A stretch of DNA of 64,000 bases from assembly GCF_000223215.1 (NCBI RefSeq), contig NC_017243.1, forward strand, positions 2,976,001 to 3,040,000. Reading direction: 5' to 3'. Origin of the DNA: Brachyspira intermedia PWS/A (lineage in GTDB: Bacteria > Spirochaetota > Brachyspiria > Brachyspirales > Brachyspiraceae). The translations under genes were made by a program, and so were the position numbers. This document shows positions 35,293-44,243 of the stretch, in pieces (positions within the stretch are counted from its first letter, which is position 1; each line of letters opens with the position of its first letter). The notes under the pieces are model-generated. The model ran no database searches, was not told the DNA's origin, and saw only the letters and a list, made by a program, of their open reading frames with translations.

Positions 35293-37814
35293 TCATAAAG
35301 TTTTATTAATTAAATCAAAAACTTCATTATCTATTTTGGAAGCTAATTGAATTTCTTCTATAGATAAATTAACATCAATCAATATTTTGTTCTTACTAAT
35401 ATTGTATTTGTCAGCTATAATACCTGAAAAACGCTCTATTTCTACAGGGCTTAAATTTGAAAAGGCATATCTAAAATTAGGAAGCACCTCTAAAAATTTA
35501 TCTTCATCTAAATTTTTTATTGCAGAGTCTATACTTTCTATAATATTTTCATTAATAAATAAAATATCCCTTGCAGCTAAAAGTATACCATTCAAAAAAT
35601 ATGAAGCGGCCTCTATATCTGAAGACTCCATAAAAGATGATACTATATTAGAAAATTCATCTGCCATCAATCTTCCAGATTTATATTTTAAAGCCAAACA
35701 AACTGCATATATATGAGAACTTCCGAAAGTATTATCAAGCATTAAATCTATCTTATCATTAAAAATATCCATATCGCAATAATTAGGGTTTTCCAATGTA
35801 AATGAATACAGGTCTTTTATATAATGTGAATTTTTTAATGCTTCTTCTTCATTTAAATTCTTCATAGAATCCATATTTACAACAGCAAGCATAAATGTCT
35901 GTTTAGCTAAAGATTCTATAACCGGCATTATATCATAATTATCAAATAAAGATTCTCTATCTTTTGATAAATTATTATTAATAGCTTCCATATTAGCTAA
36001 ATATGATAAATTATTAAGACATGAGCAAAGACTTATAAAATTATTATCGCTAAGTATAGTTTCTTCTATTTTATTGTAATTATCAGTAAAAAAGCTGTAA
36101 ATACCCATAACATTAGCTTCTATTAAAAGTTTTGAAACTTCTCTAGCTTCTATACGGTTATTAAGTCTTTCAACTATTAAATTTGATGCTAATTCTTCTA
36201 TTGTTACACCATAAACAGATTTATCTATTAAAGCTGATTCTACAGATGTTTTATATTCATATTTCCAAATTTCTCTTGCTAGGTTCTTATTAATTTTATT
36301 TACATAGTCAGGACCTTTTTCTAATTTACAAAAGCCTGTATCTAAAAATCTCATCTTATGAAAAAATTTACTCTTTTCAAAATGACTCTCATTTTTTACT
36401 ATATCTAATATAGATTCTTTTTCTTCTGTTTTATCAGTTTTTATTTTATATTCTTTGCATTTATTTCTAAAATCTATAACAACAGGAGGCACTATACTTT
36501 TTGATGATACAGTACCATTTGACATACCTGAAAGAAGCTTCATCATCAAATCAAGATTGCTTGTATTCTCCAGAGATATATCACCTTTGACAAATGCACT
36601 TTTAGCAGCATCTATAAGCTCATAAACTCCTGCAGAATGCTTGCCTCTTAATTTTGCAAGATTAACCGCCATATAATAAGCATTAATACAGTCAGGAATA
36701 CTTACATTATGATTATGCCTATCTATATTTGAAGCCTTTATTATAAATGACATCACAACATTTAAATACATATTTTCTATATTATCATTATCATTTTTAC
36801 TGCTGTAATTTTCAAGTTCTTTATAAACTAAATTATAAAATGCCGGAAACTCTATTCCTGCTCTGTATCCTTTTCTAGCATCAGCATCTTCAAATGAATA
36901 TGGTATTAAATAGTTGGCTGTATTTGAAATTATATATTTTTTTAAATTTTTATATTCTTTATTTAATTTTTTATTATCTTTTTCATCTTCTTTTAATTTA
37001 TCTATTATGCCTTTAGTATGAAAACTTCCTGTAACTACCAAAACTCTATTATATTTTTCTAAAGCCTCTTTAACATTTAAAGCCATTACATATTCTCTGT
37101 TTCTAGTTTCAAAATCTTCATCTTCTATCAAACGCATATAATAGCCCAAAGCATAAACACTTTTTATAAAATCTTTGCTGTCTTTAAGTATTCCGTTTAT
37201 CTCGAAATCCCTCTCCCAAAGTTCGGCAAAAGTTCTAAGTCCTGCTTTTTTTGTAAGCTCTACAGTATAAGCATTAACATTGAATTTATTATCATCATTA
37301 TCATAAATTGATATTAATTTCTTTTTTTTATCTTCATTATCATTTTCTTTATTACTATATATATCTTCTGAATTTTCTTCATTATTATTATTATTATTTT
37401 CTTTTTCAGGCTTTGAATTTTCTATCATAAAAGCATAATTCATATCTATAAAACTGCAGTGAATATTATTTTTTAATGATTCTCTTATAGCGGTAAACTC
37501 CGGTGAATAATCCAAAAAAGGATAATAACATCTGTATTTTTCATCATTCCCATCGACATAACTTGAATAAATACAAAATGGTGCTTTGGTATCTTCTTCT
37601 ATCATATATTTCATCAAATCATTACAGTCGCTTGGCCCTTCTATAAGAACAGCATCAGGCTTAAAACTCTCGAAAATTTTCTTCAAATGATATGAGCATG
37701 CAGGCGAATGGTGTCTTATAGGAAAGAATATTACATTATCTTTTATACTCTCTTTAAAACACTCATCAAAATTGTTATTATCTTTTTTATTATTTTTATC
37801 CGTTTTTTCATCAT
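35293..37814 (-). CDS. DUF5682 family protein (TIKI/TraB-like N-terminal domain), start region frameshifted
   Basis: About 840 residues. The N-terminal domain opens VIFFPIRHHSPACSYHL, DAVLIEGPSD and later VLVVTGSFHTKGIID, motifs like those of the TraB/TIKI/EreA superfamily, and matches DUF5682 as I remember it; the rest is mostly helical. A strong ribosome site AAGGA precedes ATGATG (37814), but an A-run of six (37808-37803) puts that start out of frame; seven A would give MMKKTDKNNKKDNNNFDECF joined to the body. The in-frame alternative, TTG at 37866, has no ribosome site. DUF5682 genes usually sit with MoxR ATPase and VWA genes; none are here. Confidence 0.75.
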
Positions 37815-37915
37815 CAATAATCCTTAACAATGAAAAGTATTTTACTATAAAAACAGCATAATGCAATAATTACAAATATTACCTAAATACATAAATTATT
37901 ATAAAGTTTCATTCT

Positions 37916-38236
37916 AAATCCCGCCCTTTATCCTTTTTGTATTTTTCTGATGATTTTGTATTATTTTATTTAAAAATCTGAACTGTTATTTTAGCTGCCC
38001 ACCCAAGATTTTATTTAAACTTATAGCCCCATAACCGCACGCATAATGAGTCTAAAAATATAGACTTATTTGAAATTAAAATTACACAATATTATAGAAC
38101 GTATTAACCGTGCGTTAAATAAGCAAAAAATCTAATAATAACTTGGGCGGGTGCTCTAATTTCTGATTTAAACTGAAAAACAAATAAAGTTAATATTGCC
38201 ATATAAAACAATAAATATAAAGGGCGGGGTTTTAAA
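37916..38236. repeat. Modular palindromic repeat, full symmetric form
   Basis: All six modules are present: TCCCGCCCTTTA (37919), GCTGCCCACCCAAG (near 37993), AACCGCACGC (near 38033), AACCGTGCGTTAA (near 38106), ACTTGGGCGGGTGC (near 38140) and AAAGGGCGGGGTTTTAAA (38219-38236). The left and right halves mirror each other over about 320 bp. Confidence 0.8.
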
Positions 38237-38355
38237 ATAAATTTTTCTAAGATTGAATTTTAATAAAAATATACCCTATAGGGATGTAATTAAAAACTTG
38301 CAAAAAAATATTTTTATAATATACTAATGAAAACTTAATTATAGGATATATTATT

Positions 38356-39375
38356 ATGAAATATTTGTTAATTCTTTTTCTATCTATCATAATATTTTCT
38401 TGTTCTAATAATAATAACAATAATAAAGAATCAAACAATAATAATACAGATAAAGCAGCTATAAACATAGATGATAGTAAAGACATAAATCAAACAGAAC
38501 AATCAAATACAGATGATAAAGATAATAAATCAAATAATTCATCAATAAATACAAATGAAACAGAAGAAACAACATATTATTCATACACAGATGAAGAAAT
38601 TGTATCTTTTATAGAATCAGGAGATTTTCAAACAATCAAAAAATTAATTGAATCAAAAAGTTTAGATGTTAATTATAACTTAGAGATAGATGAATATTCC
38701 AAGTCAACCCCTTTAATAAAAGCTATAGAATATAAGCAAACTGATATTATAAATTATTTATTAGAAAATAATGCAGATGTTAATTTAACTTTAGGATATT
38801 CTACTCCATTAACAGAAGCTATGTATGATGAAGAACTTGTTCGTAAACTTATAGATTTAGGAGCCGATGTCAATTTACCTGCTCAGTCAGGATTTACTCC
38901 TCTTATGGCTAGCCATAATAATATTGCTATAGCAGAGCTTTTAATTGAAAAAGGTGCGGACATTGAAGCTAAAGATGATTATGGCATTAATGCTTTAGTT
39001 TATGCCTCAAGTGATGAAAATGAAGAGATGGTAAAATTTTTACTTGCGAAAGGAGCTGACGCCAATACAGTATGCGAAATAGAAAATGAAGATATGGTTA
39101 TATCGCCTACTCCTTTAATGAATGCTGCTTATAACGGGAATATTAATATAATAAATATGTTATTAGAAAATGGTGCTGATATTAATTATACCACTGATTT
39201 TGGAACAACCCCTTTGATGATGGCTGCTAGTTTTAATCACTTTGAAGCTGTAAAAGTACTCTTAGAAAATAATGCAGATACTTCTATAACTGATGAAGAT
39301 GGTAGGACTGCACTTGATTGGGCAAAATTAGAAAATTTTGAAGATATAGTTGAGCTTCTTGAAGAATATAATTAA
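38356..39375 (+). CDS. Ankyrin-repeat lipoprotein 1
   Basis: This 339-residue protein has a lipoprotein signal (KYLLILFLSIIIFSC), an Asn/Asp/Ser/Thr/Glu-rich low-complexity linker of about 60 residues (NNNNNNKESNNNNTDKAAIN), then about seven or eight ankyrin repeats (STPLIKAIEYKQTDIINYLL, TPLMASHNNIAIAELLIEKG, PTPLMNAAYNGNINIINMLL, TALDWAKLENFEDIVELLEE). It would be lipid-anchored with the ankyrin stack held away from the membrane for protein binding. First of three tandem paralogues; long stretches are identical between them. Upstream lies a CCCTATAGGG palindrome shared with copy 3. Confidence 0.88.
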   Translation: MKYLLILFLSIIIFSCSNNNNNNKESNNNNTDKAAINIDDSKDINQTEQSNTDDKDNKSNNSSINTNETEETTYYSYTDEEIVSFIESGDFQTIKKLIESKSLDVNYNLEIDEYSKSTPLIKAIEYKQTDIINYLLENNADVNLTLGYSTPLTEAMYDEELVRKLIDLGADVNLPAQSGFTPLMASHNNIAIAELLIEKGADIEAKDDYGINALVYASSDENEEMVKFLLAKGADANTVCEIENEDMVISPTPLMNAAYNGNINIINMLLENGADINYTTDFGTTPLMMAASFNHFEAVKVLLENNADTSITDEDGRTALDWAKLENFEDIVELLEEYN

Positions 39376-39385
39376 TACTTTTTAA

Positions 39386-39565
39386 TATATACCTAAACAA
39401 ATATATTTTGTCAATTCTAGTTTTTTAAATTTTATTATTTGTGATGGCACACAGACGTGCCGCTCTGCGTACTTCATAACACCCCACTTCTTTTGCGACC
39501 AAAGGAAGTGCTGCGAGAAAAAGAACAACATAAAAATTGACAAACTTAAAAATTTTAAGTATATA
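39386..39565 (+). mobile_element. MITE-like element, copy 6, between ankyrin genes 1 and 2
   Basis: The Y end (TATATACCTAAACAAA, 39386) and X end (TTGACA 39537-39542, 17 bp, TATATA 39560-39565) bound a short 180-bp form. It begins 10 bases after ankyrin gene 1 and its X end faces ankyrin gene 2, whose ATG is 35 bases beyond the -10 box. Confidence 0.75.
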
Positions 39566-39599
39566 CTAATAAAAAACTTGACTATAGGATATATTGTTT

Positions 39600-40622
39600 A
39601 TGAAATATTTATTAATTTTTTTACTTTCTATAATTATATTTTCTTGTAATACCAAAGAATCAAACAATAATAATACAGATAAAGCAGCTATAAATTTAGA
39701 TGAAAGTACAGATAATAATATAAATAAAACAGAACAATCAAATACAGACGATAAAGATAATAAATCAAATAATTCATCAATAAATACAAATGAAACAGAA
39801 GAAACAACATATTATTCATACACAGATAAAGAAATTATATCTTTTATAGAATCAGGAGATTTTCAAACAATCAAAAAATTAATCGAATCAAAAAGTTTAG
39901 ATGTTAATTATAACTTAGAGATAGATGAATATTCCAAGTCAACCCCTTTAATAAAAGCTATAGAATATAAGCAAACTGATATTATAAATTATTTATTAGA
40001 AAATAATGCGGATATTAATTTAAAAGAAGAACTTACAGGCTTTACTCCTCTTATGGCTAGCTTTCATAATATTGCTATAGCAGAGCTTTTAATTGAAAAA
40101 GGTGCTGACATTGAAGCAAGGAATGTTGACGGAATTAATGCTTTAGTTTATGCGGTTTCTTTAAATGATGAAGAGATGGTAAAATTTTTACTTGCGAAAG
40201 GAGCTGACGCCAATACAGTATGCGAAATAGAAAATGAACATATTTATATGCCGCCTACTCCTTTAATGAATGCTGTTTATAACGGAAACACTAATATAAT
40301 AAATATGTTATTGGAAAATGGTGCTGATATTAATTATACCAATGATTCTGATATGACTCCTTTAATTTATGCTGCTTATAAAGGAAACACTAATATAATA
40401 AATACATTATTAGAAAATGGTGCTGATATTAATTATACCAATTATTATGGAATGACTGCTTTAATGTATGCAGCAAGTTATAATCAATTTGAAGCAGTAA
40501 AAATACTTTTAGAAAATAATGCAGATACTTCTATAACTGATGAAGATGGTAGGACTGCACTTGATTGGGCAAAATTAGAAAATTTTGAAGATATAGTTGA
40601 GCTTCTTGAAGAATATAATTAA
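39600..40622 (+). CDS. Ankyrin-repeat lipoprotein 2
   Basis: The 340-residue paralogue of copy 1, with the same signal and linker but a different repeat content: it lacks the unit containing EAMYDEELVRKLIDLGADV found in copies 1 and 3, and has gained an extra NGADINYTN unit (GNTNIINMLLENGADINYTN then GNTNIINTLLENGADINYTN). Such repeat loss and gain points to recombination between near-identical units. I start it at ATG 39600, after TAGGA, and not at the upstream in-frame TTG. Its only evident promoter is the repeat end just upstream. Confidence 0.88.
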   Translation: MKYLLIFLLSIIIFSCNTKESNNNNTDKAAINLDESTDNNINKTEQSNTDDKDNKSNNSSINTNETEETTYYSYTDKEIISFIESGDFQTIKKLIESKSLDVNYNLEIDEYSKSTPLIKAIEYKQTDIINYLLENNADINLKEELTGFTPLMASFHNIAIAELLIEKGADIEARNVDGINALVYAVSLNDEEMVKFLLAKGADANTVCEIENEHIYMPPTPLMNAVYNGNTNIINMLLENGADINYTNDSDMTPLIYAAYKGNTNIINTLLENGADINYTNYYGMTALMYAASYNQFEAVKILLENNADTSITDEDGRTALDWAKLENFEDIVELLEEYN

Positions 40623-40632
40623 TACTTTTTAA

Positions 40633-40881
40633 TATATACCTAAACAAATATATTTTGTCAATTCTAGTTTTTTAAATTTTATTATTTGTGATGGCACACA
40701 GACGTGCCGCTCTGCGTACTTCGTAACACCCCACTTCTTTTGCGACCAAAGGAAGTACTGCGACTGAAAGGAGTACCTGACGAAATCCACTGTAAGTGTA
40801 GGTATGGTATTGCCGCTGTAGCGTGCGGCTGGAAAAAGAACAACATAAAAATTGACAAACTTAAAAATTTTAAGTATAAAC
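40633..40881 (+). mobile_element. MITE-like element, copy 7, between ankyrin genes 2 and 3
   Basis: The Y end (40633) and about 130 following bases are nearly identical to copy 6, then an extra segment (GACTGAAAGGAGTACCTGAC to GCGTGCGGCTGG) precedes the X end (TTGACA 40852-40857, 17 bp, TATAAA). It was evidently duplicated together with the ankyrin gene and then altered. Confidence 0.7.
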
Positions 40882-41062
40882 TAAAAAACAAATAAAGTTA
40901 ATATTCAAGTATAAAACAATAAACATAAAGGGCGGGGTTTTAAAATAAATTTTTAAGATTGAATTTTAATAAAAATATACCCTATAGGGATTTAATATAA
41001 AACTTGAAAAAATACATTTTTATAATATAATAAATAAAAACTTGACTATAGGATATATTATT

Positions 41063-42094
41063 ATGAAATATTTGTTAATTCTTTTTCTATCTACCATAAT
41101 ATTTTCTTGCTCTAACGATAATAATAACGATACTAACAATAATAAAGAACTAAATAATAATGCAGATAAAGTAACTATAAATTTAGATGACAATACAGAT
41201 AATAATAATATAAATAAAACAGAAGAATTAAAAACTGCAGATAATGAAGAAAATAATTCATCAATAAATACAAATGAAATGGAAGAAACAGAATATTATT
41301 CATACACAGATAAAGAAATTATATCTTTTATAGAATCAGGAGATTTTCAAACAATCAAAAAATTAATCGAATCAAAAAGTTTAGATGTTAATTATAACTT
41401 AGAGATAGATGAATATTCTAAGTCAACCCCTTTAATACAAGCTATAAAATATAAGCAAACTGATATCATAAATTATTTATTAGAAAATAATGCAGATGTT
41501 AATTTAACTTTAGGATATTCTACTCCATTAACAGAAGCTATGTATGATGAAGAACTTGTTCGTAAACTTATAGATTTAGGAGCTGATGTCAATTTACATG
41601 CTGAACTTACAGGCTTTACTCCTCTTATGGCTAGCCTTCATAATATTGCTATAACAGAGCTTTTAATTGAAAAAGGTGCTGACATTGAAGCAAAAGATGA
41701 TGACGGCATTAATGCTTTAGTTTATGCTGCTTCTTTCAATGATGAAGAGATGGTAAAATTTTTACTTGAAAAGGGAGCTGACGCCAATACAGTATGCGAA
41801 ATAAAAAATGAACATACTGATATATCGCCTACTCCCTTAATGAATGCTGCTTATAAAGGAAACACTAATATAATAAACATGCTATTAGAAAATGGTGCTG
41901 ATATTAATTATACCACTGATTTTGGAATGACTGCTTTGATGATGGCCGCTAGTTTTAATCAATTTGAAGCTGCAAAAGTACTCTTAGAAAATAATGCTGA
42001 TACTTCTATAACTGATGAATATGGCAGGACTGCACTTGATCTGGCAAAATCAGAAGATTATAAGGATATAGTTGAGCTTCTTGAAAAATATTAA
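41063..42094 (+). CDS. Ankyrin-repeat lipoprotein 3
   Basis: The 343-residue paralogue has lipoprotein signal KYLLILFLSTIIFSC, an Asn/Asp-rich linker more diverged than between copies 1 and 2, then the ankyrin stack including both EAMYDEELVRKLIDLGADV and ELTGFTPLMASLHNIAITEL. Its upstream 120 bp (with CCCTATAGGG) match those of copy 1, while its body mixes features of copies 1 and 2 (ELTG as in copy 2). I start at ATG 41063 after TAGGA. Partner proteins are unknown. Confidence 0.88.
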   Translation: MKYLLILFLSTIIFSCSNDNNNDTNNNKELNNNADKVTINLDDNTDNNNINKTEELKTADNEENNSSINTNEMEETEYYSYTDKEIISFIESGDFQTIKKLIESKSLDVNYNLEIDEYSKSTPLIQAIKYKQTDIINYLLENNADVNLTLGYSTPLTEAMYDEELVRKLIDLGADVNLHAELTGFTPLMASLHNIAITELLIEKGADIEAKDDDGINALVYAASFNDEEMVKFLLEKGADANTVCEIKNEHTDISPTPLMNAAYKGNTNIINMLLENGADINYTTDFGMTALMMAASFNQFEAAKVLLENNADTSITDEYGRTALDLAKSEDYKDIVELLEKY

Positions 42095-42113
42095 AATATA
42101 ATTAATGCTTTTT

Positions 42114-42260
42114 AATATATACTGAAATTTTTTAAGTTTGTCATTTTTTTATTCAACTTTTTCCCGCCGCAAGCCTACCTAAAGGTACCCTCTTCAGTCG
42201 CAGGCGGACAGAGTCAAAGAACCTTATATCCTAGATAAACTTATATACAATTATCGAGTG
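42114..42260 (-). mobile_element. MITE-like fragment downstream of ankyrin gene 3
   Basis: An X-type end (TATATACTGAAA to TTTGTCA) is followed by CCCGCCGCAAGCC and a segment matching, in inverted orientation, the ATATAAGGTTCTTTGAC part of copy 3. No second end is seen. Confidence 0.5.
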
Positions 42261-42298
42261 TATAAATAAAAAATGATTAAATATATTTTTATTATAAA

Positions 42299-42334
42299 AA
42301 AGAGATACTTTATAAAAATATAAAATACCTCTTT
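42299..42334 (-). terminator. Terminator of the lipoprotein pair
   Basis: AAAGAGATACTTTATA pairs imperfectly with TATAAAATACCTCTTT and is followed by a T-run on the minus strand. Confidence 0.7.
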
Positions 42335-42353
42335 ATAAATTATATTTTAAATA

Positions 42354-42758
42354 TTATTTTATTTTTACTAATGTAAAAGCAGGGGGTTGAGATACACCAG
42401 GAAGAGATAGTAATAATTGTCCTCCTGTAGCTTCTGTTTCGCTTTCAAATTGTATAACATAAGTATAATTTTCTAACTGAAAAGCAATAATTGTTTGTGT
42501 GCTGCTTGGATCTTGTACTATATTCATTTTTTCTCCTTCATAGATAATGGTGAATGTTCCTCTAACAAAAGAAGTAATATTACCCTCATTATCAAGTGTA
42601 AAGGCAACTTTTGATGTTCCATAAGTAGCTTCATAACTGCCAGCTCTCTCAGCAATTGTTATTTTTTTAATTTCTGTGTTAGGATTTGTAACATTATCCT
42701 TACAGCTTATGATAGCAGCAAATACTAAAGTTAGTAAAAATATTATTTTTTTATTCAT
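42354..42758 (-). CDS. Small lipoprotein of unknown function
   Basis: This 134-residue protein has signal KKIIFLLTLVFAAIISC then a compact strand-rich domain (AGSYEATYGTSKVAFTLDNE, TIIYEGEKMNIVQD, YTYVIQFESETEATGG). The alternation of short strands and turns suggests a lipocalin-like or META-like beta fold; no family is recognised. It follows another lipoprotein gene by 38 bases and is probably cotranscribed with it. Confidence 0.7.
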   Translation of the reverse strand: MNKKIIFLLTLVFAAIISCKDNVTNPNTEIKKITIAERAGSYEATYGTSKVAFTLDNEGNITSFVRGTFTIIYEGEKMNIVQDPSSTQTIIAFQLENYTYVIQFESETEATGGQLLLSLPGVSQPPAFTLVKIK

Positions 42759-42796
42759 TTTAAATTTTCTCCTTAAAATTTATTTTATTCTATATA

Positions 42797-43591
42797 TTAC
42801 TGTGCTGGTTCTTGAGTCTTACTATTTAAATCTACATATATTGTAGGATAACCAAAAGCAGTATTTTGTAATAAAGCATCATAAGATATAAGATTATCTG
42901 CGTTATCTCTATAAGAATATTTATCAAAAATGATATAGGAGTTAGGATCAATAAAATTCATATATCTTAAACCTTGTTCATATTCTACTTTTACAATAAA
43001 TCCTGGATTTATTATTGTTTGAGAAGCATCCGATGAATCTTTAATAATTATAGCACCTTGAGCGTCAATCTCATAAGTAACTGTCAAAGGCTTACTGCTA
43101 GCATCATCAAATTGAGTATATACTATACCTTTATAATCTGATATTCCGCTATTCACATTATAAAATTCTTCTTTACATAAAGTAACTCTGCCTAATGAGG
43201 TAAGCTGACCATTAACAGAGTTCCATAAATCTATTTCTACAAAACGTCCTTCCCAAAGTATTTTGATTAATATTATACCTTCTTCATTGTTTTCTTTTTC
43301 ATAAATGGTATAAATATTTTCAGAACTTTCCTGTATAATATAAGGATCCACATGCATACTTTCATTGTTGGCAACAATATCTAATGAATTATTATCATTG
43401 ATTGTTAACGTCATAAGAATGTTGCCTTGCTCATCACTGATACTCTTATATATACCTTTCCATTGATTTAAGTCTGAGCTTGAAGGTGAATTCGGATTTG
43501 TGGCAGAATTATTATTTTTGCTGCAGCTTATAGATAATACTATAATAAAAATAAGTAGTATTTTTTTATCATTTTTAATTATATCTCCCAA
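42797..43591 (-). CDS. Lipoprotein of unknown function; start region with A-run and pentanucleotide repeat
   Basis: About 260 residues: hydrophobic signal ILLIFIIVLSISC, Asn/Ser-rich linker, then a strand-rich region with two related halves (QWKGIYKSISDEQGNILMTL; DYKGIVYTQFDDASSKPLTV). The open frame can start at TTG 43591, but the better start is ATG 43572 behind GGGAG, which is one A short (run of seven at 43567-43561) of reading MIKKILLIF into the signal. Seven TATTA units lie just upstream. First of a two-gene lipoprotein operon; no family recognised. Confidence 0.65.
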   Translation of the reverse strand: MGDIIKNDKKILLIFIIVLSISCSKNNNSATNPNSPSSSDLNQWKGIYKSISDEQGNILMTLTINDNNSLDIVANNESMHVDPYIIQESSENIYTIYEKENNEEGIILIKILWEGRFVEIDLWNSVNGQLTSLGRVTLCKEEFYNVNSGISDYKGIVYTQFDDASSKPLTVTYEIDAQGAIIIKDSSDASQTIINPGFIVKVEYEQGLRYMNFIDPNSYIIFDKYSYRDNADNLISYDALLQNTAFGYPTIYVDLNSKTQEPAQ

Positions 43592-43605
43592 TTAAATTTT
43601 TCTTA

Positions 43606-43640
43606 TATTATATTATATTATATTATATTATATTATATTA
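43606..43640. repeat. Pentanucleotide tandem repeat (TATTA)7 upstream of a lipoprotein gene
   Basis: There are seven uninterrupted TATTA units. On the coding (minus) strand each unit step creates a TATAAT, the -10 consensus, so the array is a ladder of possible -10 boxes 35-70 bases before the start. Confidence 0.75.
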
Positions 43641-43797
43641 TATATAATATTTAATCATATTAATATATGAAAGTTTATTCTTTTTTATATTATGTAAATA
43701 ATATATTGTTATATTCGATTTTAACTGTAATTAAAAAAGTTAATAAAATATTTTATTTGCTGAAAATAAATGTTTCAGTTTATCAATTTATTTTCAT

Positions 43798-44001
43798 CTG
43801 CCCGCCCTATTGCCTTATTATTTTAATTTTATATTTCTATTTAAATTTTCCTTAATGTCAAAACAGAAATTATAACACCCACCCTAAATTTTATTAGATT
43901 TAAAAATTCACTAACCGCACGCTAAACAAAATTATAAATATAGAATAATTATAAATTAAAATTTAAATTATAAATAAGATTTCGTTCACCGTGCGTTAAA
44001 T
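43798..44001 (-). repeat. Modular palindromic repeat (left half form)
   Basis: GCCCGCCCTA (43800), ACACCCACCCTAA (near 43876), AACCGCACGC (43914) and TTCACCGTGCGTTAA (near 43983-43999). A small piece of the MITE-like interior (CCCGTGGCAAAAGTTG) follows near 44085. Nothing else is seen up to 44180. Confidence 0.7.
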
Positions 44002-44182
44002 AAACTCTAAACTTTATAAAATATAATTTTTGAGTTATTATAAATAAATTTGTAATATGTTTTTTAATTTTTATCAACTTTTCCCGTGGCAAAAGTTGAT
44101 ACCGCAGGTACGCAAAGCGAAAGCACTAATTTATATTTTTAGCATTAAATTAAAAATATATAGGATTACAGTAAAAAGTAAA

Positions 44183-44219
44183 TAAAAAGCATAAAGCGAA
44201 GAATCCATCACTTTATGCC
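44183..44219 (-). terminator. Terminator of the PIN-PhoH gene
   Basis: GCATAAAG (44189-44196) and CTTTATGC (44211-44218) form a stem; a T-run follows on the minus strand. Confidence 0.8.
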
Positions 44220-44243
44220 TTATTGTTTTAAATAATTAAAAAA

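Noticed and set aside
40704-40895. Open frames on both strands between ankyrin genes 2 and 3
   Set aside because: Entirely within MITE copy 7; composition follows the GC-rich repeat words.
43667-43855. Plus-strand frame of 62 codons
   Set aside because: Hydrophobic A+T-rich chance frame running into a palindromic repeat, without a ribosome site.
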